Source: a virus
Virus record (IMG/VR): IMGVR_UViG_3300036830_000277
Span: 1-60,531 of that record
Direction: 5' to 3' (one strand)
Length of the DNA stretch: 60,531 nucleotides
Shown: positions 8,440-15,713 of the stretch, in pieces
Layout: each line of letters begins with the position of its first letter
Position numbering within the stretch: the first letter of the stretch is position 1
Program-made: the position numbers and the translations under genes
Notes under the pieces: model-generated
Told to the model about the DNA's origin: nothing
The model's database searches: none
What the model saw: the letters and a program-made list of their open reading frames with translations, nothing else

Positions 8440-9449
8440 GAATCTTCCTCACCTGCCCCACACTCACTCCGCACGGCGGCATTCGCGTCATCCTGGAATG
8501 GGCGAACCGCCTGTCGCAGCGGGGCCACTTGATCCACCTCCGAGTCGACGACCGTCGGGACTCCGACTGGTTCGCGATCGATCGATCGGTGCGCATCGAG
8601 CGGACCGATGAGGCCCTACAGGCGTGCGATGTGCTGGTGGTCACGTCGCCGCACGCCGTCGACTACCTCGAAGTCGACGAGGCGCCGGCGCGGCGCTTCG
8701 CGTTCATGCAAATGGCGGAGCATCTGTTCAGGCCTGGCGACCTCCGCTGGCATCGGCAGTGCGAGCGGTTCTACACCACGCGCGCACCGCTGATCCTGAT
8801 CAGCGGCTGGAATCGCGACCTCGTGAGGGATTTTGGTCGGCACGGACCGGTGCATTACGTCCGGAATGCGGTCAACCTGGACGACTTCCCGATCGAGACG
8901 CCGCAGAAGGACGGCCGGACGGTGCTGATCGAAGGCTGGTGGCCGGACAACCCGACGAAGGACTCGGACCGCATCGGTGCCAAGGTCGCGGCGAGGCTGG
9001 CGCGCGAAGGGTATCGCATCACGGCGTACGGGCGGAATCCACTGCCGCAGCGGGATCCGTTCCGGCGCGTCCCGATGCGGTATATCGCCAATCCGACGCT
9101 GAAACAGCTCAACGCACTCTATCGCGAAGCTGCCATCCTGATCAAGGCGTCGCACGATGACGCGCGGGCATGCGCTCCGATGGAGGCGATGACCAAGGGT
9201 ACCGTGACAGCGCGAGCGATCGAGCGAGGCGACGACGACCTGGTGCACGACGCGAACTGCATGCGTGCACCGTATGACGAGATCGCGCTCTATCTGACAG
9301 CCAAGCAATTACTCGACGACGTCGACCTGCGCCAGCGTCTCGCGGCATCAGGTCGCGATTACGTCGCGTCGACGACATGGGATGACTGCCTCGACGAGAT
9401 CGAAGGCATCCTCAACGCCGAGGAGCTGGTACTGGAGCTCTCGGCATGA
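8436..9449 (+). CDS. GT-B type glycosyltransferase
   Basis: A 337-aa glycosyltransferase-like protein. The N-terminus (M)RIFLTCPTLTPHGGIRVILEWA is the nucleotide-sugar Rossmann entry with the common GG(I/V)xR pattern. The second half shows VHYVRNAVNLDDFPIE, then KASHDDARACAPMEAMTKGT, a family 4/1-like acidic signature. The start chosen is TTG 8436, which overlaps the LicD stop (TTGA) and places the first strand correctly; an upstream ATG would add 38 unrelated residues. It probably transfers a sugar onto a glycan or phage protein; donor and acceptor cannot be read from the sequence. Confidence 0.8.
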   Translation: MRIFLTCPTLTPHGGIRVILEWANRLSQRGHLIHLRVDDRRDSDWFAIDRSVRIERTDEALQACDVLVVTSPHAVDYLEVDEAPARRFAFMQMAEHLFRPGDLRWHRQCERFYTTRAPLILISGWNRDLVRDFGRHGPVHYVRNAVNLDDFPIETPQKDGRTVLIEGWWPDNPTKDSDRIGAKVAARLAREGYRITAYGRNPLPQRDPFRRVPMRYIANPTLKQLNALYREAAILIKASHDDARACAPMEAMTKGTVTARAIERGDDDLVHDANCMRAPYDEIALYLTAKQLLDDVDLRQRLAASGRDYVASTTWDDCLDEIEGILNAEELVLELSA

Positions 9450-10084
9450 TTCCGATCGCGATCGTCGCCGTCGAATACCTCGAACCGGGATACCAGGCCG
9501 TACGCGAGGCGATCGATGGCACCGGCGTGCCGGCGATCTACATCGATCGCCGCGGGGTCGGCAGTCTCGCGGCTGCATATAACAGCGGCGCCGCGCAGGC
9601 GGAGGCGCTCGAGCCGGAGTTCCTCTGGTTCATGTCGAACGTTGGCTTCGGTCCAACACTGCTCCCTCGATTGCACGACCAGCTGGCTGCGCGGTCCGAC
9701 TACGCGGCCATCCATCCTGCCTTCGCGAGCGATCACGTCGCCTGTCAGCCGGACGGCTCGGACGAGGTGAAGCCGGTGGCGTTTGTCGAATTCACGTGCC
9801 CGCTGGTTCGGGCCAGCGTCTTTCGCGCGCACCCGCTGGACGAGCGGATGCCGTACTGGGGTCATGACTTGGATTGGGGCTTTCGCGTCCGTGCCGCGCA
9901 CTGGAAGGTCGGCATCGATCATGGCGCGCCGGCGATCGAGCACACCTACATCCGCAACGAACGGCAGTCGCATCCGATCACCCGTCGACGCCACCAACTG
10001 CGGAAACAGTCGAACGCCGCGACGACCAGCGTCCTCGTGGACACATACGGCGCCGGGTGGCGCGGGAAGCTCGAATGGCGCTGA
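9446..10084 (+). CDS. GT-A/family 2-like glycosyltransferase, short
   Basis: A 212-aa protein resembling a compact family 2 glycosyltransferase. It starts with strand-like IPIAIVAVEY, has SLAAAYNSGAAQA and FLWFMSNVGF where a family 2 donor site would be, and ends with MPYWGHDLDWGFRVRAAHWKVGID, the usual E/D-D-x-x-W acceptor region. It is shorter than most members. It overlaps both neighbours by four and ten bases. Assignment rests on the order of these motifs, not on a search. Confidence 0.65.
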   Translation: MIPIAIVAVEYLEPGYQAVREAIDGTGVPAIYIDRRGVGSLAAAYNSGAAQAEALEPEFLWFMSNVGFGPTLLPRLHDQLAARSDYAAIHPAFASDHVACQPDGSDEVKPVAFVEFTCPLVRASVFRAHPLDERMPYWGHDLDWGFRVRAAHWKVGIDHGAPAIEHTYIRNERQSHPITRRRHQLRKQSNAATTSVLVDTYGAGWRGKLEWR

Positions 10085-10719
10085 ACGCGATGGACGCCGA
10101 TGGCGTCACCCATGAGGTGGGATTCTGGAAGGGGTTCGTTCGCACGCCGCGGTTCCTCGAGGGCTGGCTGTCCCAGACGCCGACGCCGGAGCTGCGGTCG
10201 ATCGTGCGGGATTTCCTCCTGGCTCGGCCGGCGGCGGATGTGCTGGATGTCGGCTCCGGTGTCGTGAGCCTGCTGACGGGAACCGTGCCGGCCGATCGAC
10301 TCGTGGCGGCTGACCCGCTGAGCGGATTCTACGCCGAGATCTTCGACTACCGGGCGCACGACCAGACACCACCGCTGCCGATCGCGGCCGAGGATCTCGG
10401 GTTTGATGCGGCGTTCGATATCGTGCATATGAGCAACGCGCTGGATCACAGTCAGGACCCGGCCATGGCGCTCGATCGACTCCGCGCAGCGGCCCGGCCT
10501 GGTGGCTGGGTGATCGTGCAGGGGTTCGAAGACGAGTCCACCGCGATGGGTGGCGCCGGCATGCATCAATGGGATATCAGGCTCGACGGAAGCCAGCTCG
10601 TACTCGTCCAGCCCTCGTCAGGATCCCGCAGGGAGCTCGGCGCCGCGGACGAACACCATCTCGTCGTGCTGCCTGACGGACGGCGCTGGTTCATCTGGAT
10701 CCAGCAGGTACCGGCGTGA
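10075..10719 (+). CDS. SAM-dependent methyltransferase, class I
   Basis: A 214-aa methyltransferase-like protein. Motif I is DVLDVGSGVVSLLTG, followed by an acidic strand end (LVAADPLSGFYAEIF), FDIVHMSNALDHSQDP (motif IV region) and RPGGWVIVQGFE (motif VI). It probably methylates a sugar or its carrier, given its place between glycosyltransferases. The ATG at 10075 gives a ten-base overlap with the previous gene; ATG 10090 is an alternative. Confidence 0.8.
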   Translation: MALNAMDADGVTHEVGFWKGFVRTPRFLEGWLSQTPTPELRSIVRDFLLARPAADVLDVGSGVVSLLTGTVPADRLVAADPLSGFYAEIFDYRAHDQTPPLPIAAEDLGFDAAFDIVHMSNALDHSQDPAMALDRLRAAARPGGWVIVQGFEDESTAMGGAGMHQWDIRLDGSQLVLVQPSSGSRRELGAADEHHLVVLPDGRRWFIWIQQVPA

Positions 10720-11150
10720 ACGCCCAGCAGATCTATCTCGACTGCGACGGCGTGCTGACGGACGGCACGCTGACGATCGATCACCGCGGCGAGAAGCTCT
10801 TCAAGCGGTTCCACACGCGGGACGTGCGCGCGATTCGCGAACTGGTGGCACGCGGATATACCGTGACGCTAGTCAGCGCGGATGATTGGGCGGGCCTGCC
10901 GCTCTTCGCCGAGAAGGTCGGCGCCGACGTGCTCATCCTGCGCGACAAGGGATCGTTGCCGCAGCCGTATATCGCCGTTGGCGATGACGCCTGGGATGTC
11001 TCGATGCTGGCGCGCGCCGAGCGCGCCTTCTGTCCGATCGATGCCGACGTATCGGTACTGGAGATCCCCAAGATCACGACGCTGTCCACGAAGGGCGGCG
11101 CCGGCGTCGTCGCCGAATTGGTGCGAGCACTGGTCGGTGCCGATGGCTAG
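10716..11150 (+). CDS. KdsC-like HAD phosphatase
   Basis: A 144-aa HAD enzyme of the small, capless KdsC type. Motif I is YLDCDGVLTDG (nucleophile D8, D10), motif II is in LVSADDWAG, and DKG precedes IAVGDDAWDVSML (motif IV). KdsC-type enzymes remove phosphate from 8- or 9-phosphorylated keto sugars such as Kdo or sialic acids (family knowledge). In the cassette it may free an acidic sugar or recycle a phosphorylated intermediate. The GTG start overlaps the methyltransferase stop. Confidence 0.8.
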   Translation: MNAQQIYLDCDGVLTDGTLTIDHRGEKLFKRFHTRDVRAIRELVARGYTVTLVSADDWAGLPLFAEKVGADVLILRDKGSLPQPYIAVGDDAWDVSMLARAERAFCPIDADVSVLEIPKITTLSTKGGAGVVAELVRALVGADG

Positions 11151-12135
11151 GATCGCGGTACTCGGACGCCGGCTGTCTGGCGTCGGCTCTGGCGCCCATC
11201 GGACGCATCTCGAGGTGGCCGGATTCCTCGCCGATCGCGGTCATCGGGTGACGTATGCTGCGCTCAGCGGCGGCTGGGAGACGCGATTCGGGGACCCGAT
11301 CGGCCTCGGCGCCGAGAGCGTACGTCGCGCGGTGGCCGGTGCCGACTGGGTGATGGTGCGCGACGAGACTCGGGTCGGAGAGCTACTGCCCTTTGTCGGC
11401 GAGCAGCGGCTGATGTTCTCGTGCCACTCGCCAGCCGGGCATCCGGCGTCGCTCGGCGTCCGGCTCCCGGCGCGCAGCGTGCTGGTCTGGGTGTCGACGG
11501 CGCTACAGCAGCAGGCGACGCACCGCTTCGGCGTCTACGACGGCGAGGCCGTGATCATCGAGGGCTGTCCGATCGATCAGGTGCGATTCCGCGTGTCGCC
11601 AGGCCGCAACGTGTCGTTGGTGAACCTCTCCCTCCGGAAGGGTGGCGGGGTGTTCTGGGCGCTCGCCGAGCGGATGCCAGACCTCTCATTCCTCGGCGTC
11701 ACCGGCTGGGGTAAGCAGATCCTGCGCGGTCGGCCGCCGGCGAACGTGCGCATCATGCCGCGCGTCACCGATTCGCGGGAGTTCTACCGAGAGACGCGGG
11801 TGCTGCTGCTACCGAGCGCCGAAACGTCGACGGTGGAGTGCAGCGAGTTGCCGCACTGGGGCGAGGCGTGGAACCGCGTGGGCGTCGAGGCCGCGATGAG
11901 CGGCATTCCGGCGATCGCGCACCCGGCGGTCGGGATCCGGGCATCGATGGGCGACACGCCGGTCTACGTCGATCGAGACGATCTCGACGGATGGGAGCGG
12001 GCGCTCCGACGGTTCGATGATCGCGAGTACTGGAACCTGCGATCGCACTATGCCACCAACCTGGGCGATCACGTCTCTGCCCGATGCGCCGACATCGTCC
12101 GGGCGTACGACGAGCTGATCAGGATGGCGGCATGA
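11143..12135 (+). CDS. GT-B type glycosyltransferase
   Basis: A 330-aa glycosyltransferase-like protein. The N-terminus RIAVLGRRLSGVGSGAHRTH is a nucleotide-binding entry. VSLVNLSLRKGGGVF, FLGVTGWGKQ and RVLLLPSAE follow, then WGEAWNRVGVEAAMSGIPAIAH, the classic E-x7-E-like GT-B donor site with a G-x-P loop. The ATG at 11143 overlaps the phosphatase by eight bases; the much longer upstream frame runs through that gene and was rejected. Likely a sugar transferase acting with the two upstream transferases. Confidence 0.85.
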   Translation: MARIAVLGRRLSGVGSGAHRTHLEVAGFLADRGHRVTYAALSGGWETRFGDPIGLGAESVRRAVAGADWVMVRDETRVGELLPFVGEQRLMFSCHSPAGHPASLGVRLPARSVLVWVSTALQQQATHRFGVYDGEAVIIEGCPIDQVRFRVSPGRNVSLVNLSLRKGGGVFWALAERMPDLSFLGVTGWGKQILRGRPPANVRIMPRVTDSREFYRETRVLLLPSAETSTVECSELPHWGEAWNRVGVEAAMSGIPAIAHPAVGIRASMGDTPVYVDRDDLDGWERALRRFDDREYWNLRSHYATNLGDHVSARCADIVRAYDELIRMAA

Positions 12136-12533
12136 CCCAGCGCATCGTGATGACGTCGGGCGTCTTCGACCTGCTCCACCGGGGCCATCTCAACCTGCTG
12201 CGCGCGAGCCGCGCTCTCGGTGATAAGCTGATCGTCGGCGTCGTCAGCGACGATGGCGCCGCAGCATACAAGCGACCGCCGATCCAGGACGAGCGGACGC
12301 GACTCGAGGTGATCCGGTCGCTCGTCGGCGTCGATTGCGCCCTGCTCCAATCGACCACTGACCCGACGCCGCTGGTCGAGCTGGTGCGGCCCGATGTCTT
12401 CACCCACGGCGACGACTGGGAGCGCCTCCTGCGGGGTCAGGAGACCTTGGAGCGGCTCGGCGTCGCCTTCGTCCGCCTGCCTTACACTCCCGGCATCTCC
12501 ACCAGCATGATCCGCGAACGGATCCACGCATGA
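12132..12533 (+). CDS. cytidylyltransferase (TagD/HldE-C type)
   Basis: A 133-aa nucleotidyltransferase that activates a small phosphate or sugar phosphate with a nucleotide. The ATP/CTP site is HRGH at residues 16-19 in the context SGVFDLLHRGH, LIVGVVSDD follows, and the C-terminus has GISTSMI, the family's second signature. Length matches glycerol-3-phosphate cytidylyltransferases and the HldE C-terminal domain. Together with the LicD-like transferase it suggests a CDP-donor pathway (inference). It overlaps both neighbours by four bases, including the head-tail connector, so the cassette is transcribed with structural genes. Confidence 0.85.
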   Translation: MTQRIVMTSGVFDLLHRGHLNLLRASRALGDKLIVGVVSDDGAAAYKRPPIQDERTRLEVIRSLVGVDCALLQSTTDPTPLVELVRPDVFTHGDDWERLLRGQETLERLGVAFVRLPYTPGISTSMIRERIHA

Positions 12534-13126
12534 TCGGCATTCTCAGGCTGCAATCCATCATCCCATCGCTCTCTCAGCTGAGTCCCGATGCCGTCATGGA
12601 CCTCGAGCGCCGCGCGGTCGCGTTCATCGAGAGCCAGACCGATCGGTATTTCGGCGTGCCGGAGTCGACGGTCGAATACCTGCAGGGAACCGACGGCCAC
12701 GCGCTTCGCCTCGCCGGCATCGCCGTCGAGCAGGACTCCGATGATGAGGTCACCGTCACGGAACGGTGCTGTCGCGGGACCGCGGCAGTTTCGCTGTCGT
12801 CGTCCGCCTTCGACGTGCGGCAGAATCGCTACGAGACGGTGCTGGTGCGCATCGATGGGCGGCGGTGGCGGCGCGGGACCGAATATGCGGCCACGTACTC
12901 GCGCGGCTACCGGCAGGACTGCGGTCCGGCCGACATCGAGCAGGCGATCATCGATCTGATCGCGCTTCGGGTCAACCTCCGCGGCAAGGAGGGGCTGTCG
13001 GGGGAAACGATCGGCGGCTACAGCTGGACGAAGTCCGCCACGTACAACTTCACCGATGGCGAGCTGCGCGCGGTCCCAGGACTGCTGTCGACGATCGGCG
13101 CCTGGAAGCGGCCGGTGATGGCGTGA
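12530..13126 (+). CDS. head-tail connector, gp6-like
   Basis: A 198-aa protein with the pattern of head-tail adaptors: an N-terminal helical part (VMDLERRAVAFIESQTDRYFG), a beta insertion with GTDGHALRLAGI, and a C-terminal helical segment IEQAIIDLIALRVNLRGKEG followed by IGGYSWTKS. It would bind under the portal. Four-base overlap with the cytidylyltransferase shows the normal head gene order resuming after the glycan cassette. Confidence 0.7.
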   Translation: MIGILRLQSIIPSLSQLSPDAVMDLERRAVAFIESQTDRYFGVPESTVEYLQGTDGHALRLAGIAVEQDSDDEVTVTERCCRGTAAVSLSSSAFDVRQNRYETVLVRIDGRRWRRGTEYAATYSRGYRQDCGPADIEQAIIDLIALRVNLRGKEGLSGETIGGYSWTKSATYNFTDGELRAVPGLLSTIGAWKRPVMA

Positions 13127-13494
13127 GCGTCGACTCGCTCTGCGATCACCGAGCGGTGGTGTACCGCGCAACGACAGCTCAGGGGCGCGCCGGCGACATC
13201 ATCGAGTCATGGGCACCGCTCGATGCGCCCGCCGGTCTCAACGCTCGCGCGAATCTGGTGTGGCTCGCCGGGCACTTGGAGAACCCCGGACCGGGAGAGG
13301 TCCAGGCGAAGCGGCGGCAGTGGTTTCTTCTCCCGTCGTTCGACGTGAGGGAGCGCGACATTCTCCGCATCGTGAGCGGGCCGGAAGCGCCGTCCGTGCT
13401 GCGCGTCCTCGCGGTGAACCGCACGACGGCCGGGCCCGTTTTCCACCACTTCGAAGTCGAAGTCGATCCGTCGACGGTGGAGCTCGACGGATGA
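13123..13494 (+). CDS. head closure / head-tail stopper-like protein
   Basis: A 123-aa beta-rich protein in the expected second neck position. WFLLPSFDVRERDILRI resembles the family's D-x-L or D-x-I strand. It starts at GTG 13123 in a TGA overlap; a much longer upstream frame is out of step with the preceding gene. Identity rests mainly on order and length. Confidence 0.6.
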   Translation: MSVDSLCDHRAVVYRATTAQGRAGDIIESWAPLDAPAGLNARANLVWLAGHLENPGPGEVQAKRRQWFLLPSFDVRERDILRIVSGPEAPSVLRVLAVNRTTAGPVFHHFEVEVDPSTVELDG

Positions 13495-13910
13495 GCCTAC
13501 GCGTCGTCGTCATGGCGCCCGACAAGCTCGATCTGGCGGACGAGCTGCAGGACGAGTTCAAGGCCGAGGCCAAGGCCGCGGTGAAAGAGGGCGCACAACT
13601 GCTGCTCTCCGAGATCCAGCGACTGCTCCGGCTCCGATCCGGGCCAGCCGGCATGACGGCGCCAGAGGGGGAACCGCCGGAGAAGCACACGGCTGCACTG
13701 CTCGAATCGTTCCGCCTGTTGCCGCCGCGGGTCTCGGGTGCCGTCGCGTCGTCCGGCATCATCAGCCGCCATCCCGGCGCCAACCGGCAAGAGTTCGGGT
13801 ACACCGATATCCGAGGCGTCCGCACCCTGCCGCATCCCTTCCTTCGGCCGGCGATCGCCGCGACCGAGGGCAAGATGTCCGAACTCCTGACCGAACGGTT
13901 GGCGTCCTGA
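13491..13910 (+). CDS. HK97 gp10-like neck protein
   Basis: A 139-aa protein beginning with a long helix (LADELQDEFKAEAKAAVKEGAQ), followed by GYTDIRGVRTLPHPFLRPAI, close to the gp10 signature in which RPHPFLRPA precedes a final helix. It joins head and tail. ATG 13491 overlaps the upstream stop by four bases, and its own stop overlaps the next ATG by one base. Confidence 0.75.
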   Translation: MSLRVVVMAPDKLDLADELQDEFKAEAKAAVKEGAQLLLSEIQRLLRLRSGPAGMTAPEGEPPEKHTAALLESFRLLPPRVSGAVASSGIISRHPGANRQEFGYTDIRGVRTLPHPFLRPAIAATEGKMSELLTERLAS

Positions 13911-14323
13911 TGCGCTGGTGGCCACTGCTCGATCCGTGGATCGCACAGCTGCTCAACGATGCGCAGTTGGTGGCGCTGCTTGGCGCTTCGCGTATCTATC
14001 CCGCGCAGGCCTCGCGGCCGGTGACGATCCCGAGTGTCGAGTGGCAAACGGTCGCCGATGACGAGAGCGAATCGTTCAACGTCATCCGCATCCAACTCGA
14101 CTTCTGGGCGCGTGGCGTGGAAGCGGCGGGAGCGATCGAGCGTCGGCTGCGGACCGTGCTGCACCATGAGACGGCCTTCGAGCTCAACGGTGAACGGCTC
14201 TGGTCGCGATACATCGACTCGCGATCGATCGACTATCTGAATGAGCCGGGTGTGCTCCACCGGGCGCTCGATTTCGAACTGGAAGCAATCCGCGGGCGGT
14301 ACATCCCTGACGAGGAGTCCTGA
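13910..14323 (+). CDS. tail terminator-like protein (DUF3168 type)
   Basis: A 137-aa protein. Helical LDPWIAQLLNDAQLVALLG is followed by RIYPAQASRPVTIPSVEWQ, a strand rich FNVIRIQLDFWARG, and a second helix AAGAIERRLRTVL. This order matches proteins that cap the tail tube. It overlaps the major tail gene by one base. Confidence 0.7.
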   Translation: MRWWPLLDPWIAQLLNDAQLVALLGASRIYPAQASRPVTIPSVEWQTVADDESESFNVIRIQLDFWARGVEAAGAIERRLRTVLHHETAFELNGERLWSRYIDSRSIDYLNEPGVLHRALDFELEAIRGRYIPDEES

Positions 14324-15021
14324 TGCCTGATATCACGCTGCTGCCGATCTTCGCCCAGGACTACGACGTCGGGCGCATGGTGCTGCTCCTCGCCAACCCC
14401 GGGACGCCACCCGACGACTATCCGCAGTACTGGGACGGCACCGCGCCAATCAAGTTCGAGCACGGCGGCAATACCGAGGGCAAGGTCGCGCCAGCAGCGA
14501 ACACCGAGTTCTCCGACCTCACGCTGCCCGAGAACACCGGGCCGGCGATCATCAAGCGGTATGTCACCGGGCACAAGCCGACGTTCACCTTCGACACCTT
14601 CGCTGATCCGCGGCGTCTCAGGATCTTCACGCCAACCGGCAGCGCCTCAGGCGGTCAGGAGCGCCAGCGGCTCGCGAAGGCGCACACCGTCTGGCTCGCG
14701 CCGGAGCAGCTCTTCATCAAGCGCAACGCCGACGGGACGGAAGTCGCCGTCTCGCTGAACCTGAACGCCGGGACCTGGACGAAGGACGGCGATGCCTTCA
14801 CCGCCGAGGATCAGCGGCTGTTCGACCTCAGCACCTTCTTCTGGAAGGTGATGTTCGACCAGCTGATGATTCCGTACAGCCACGACAACGGCGGCAAGGC
14901 GAACGTCACGGTGACTGCAACCGTCATGGGCGACTTCACGAAGCCGGACGGCCACCAACTGTGGACGAACGGCCAGGATCTCGCGACCAGCGGGGTCGAC
15001 CTCGAGGGCGACGCGTCGTAA
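14323..15021 (+). CDS. major tail (tube) protein
   Basis: A 232-aa beta-rich protein directly before the chaperone and tape measure, the usual tube position. It includes FEHGGNTEGKVA, FTFDTFADPRRLRI and KANVTVTATVMGDF. No Ig-like C-terminal extension is visible. Its stop overlaps the chaperone gene by one base (TAATG). Confidence 0.75.
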   Translation: MPDITLLPIFAQDYDVGRMVLLLANPGTPPDDYPQYWDGTAPIKFEHGGNTEGKVAPAANTEFSDLTLPENTGPAIIKRYVTGHKPTFTFDTFADPRRLRIFTPTGSASGGQERQRLAKAHTVWLAPEQLFIKRNADGTEVAVSLNLNAGTWTKDGDAFTAEDQRLFDLSTFFWKVMFDQLMIPYSHDNGGKANVTVTATVMGDFTKPDGHQLWTNGQDLATSGVDLEGDAS

Positions 15022-15710
15022 TGGTCGTCGCCCGGCTGATTCCGGCCGCGGAGCTTGAGGGGCAGCGCAAGGCGTACGTGAAGAAGATGACCAAGCGCAG
15101 CGGCCAACGGCCGCGATTGGTCAACGTCCAGGCGCTCCTCGAGATCGGCTGCAGTCGCGAACTGGAATGGAGTGGGCGGCGGTATCACGCGCCGCCACTC
15201 CCGTTCGATCTCGGCGTGCGCCTGCTGTCGCTGCAATCGGCCATCGCCGAACTGCGCGGCGCTCGTGGATCAGAAGAGCAGCTCGAAGCGAACCGGCGGC
15301 TCGCCACCCTGCTCCTTCACCGGGCCCTGCGGCCGCGCCACCTCCTGCGCCGTCTGTTCTGGCCAGTCTCCAGACCCTTCAAGTCCGACCACATCGAGCT
15401 GCTCGACGGTCTCATTACTTGGCTCCTCCACGTGCCGGATGCCGGAGCGCGCGGCGCGGAGCCGACGGGTGAACCGAAGCCGCTGGACATCGCGACCGAG
15501 CTCGCCCAGTTCGTGCACGAGATGCCGACGTGGTGCGATCGGCGTGGCCTGCCGCTCTCATGGGCCCACTTCGTTCTCGGCAACGCCTCGATCGCACGGA
15601 TGACACGTCGGCGCGATCTCCGGCTCGCCTCGGCATCAAGAATATCGCAGGCTGACGGGAAAGGGTTCAATCGCTGGCACAGCGAAACGGCCGCTGCGGG
15701 AGGATGGTGA
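15021..15710 (+). CDS. tail assembly chaperone-like protein
   Basis: A 229-aa, mostly helical protein between tube and tape measure, the position of tail assembly chaperones. Typical phages make a second, frameshifted product here; no second frame is open after this gene, since the tape measure starts four bases later, so no frameshift is proposed. ATG 15021 overlaps the tube stop. Function is assigned by position only. Confidence 0.55.
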   Translation: MVVARLIPAAELEGQRKAYVKKMTKRSGQRPRLVNVQALLEIGCSRELEWSGRRYHAPPLPFDLGVRLLSLQSAIAELRGARGSEEQLEANRRLATLLLHRALRPRHLLRRLFWPVSRPFKSDHIELLDGLITWLLHVPDAGARGAEPTGEPKPLDIATELAQFVHEMPTWCDRRGLPLSWAHFVLGNASIARMTRRRDLRLASASRISQADGKGFNRWHSETAAAGGW

Positions 15711-15713
15711 GCC

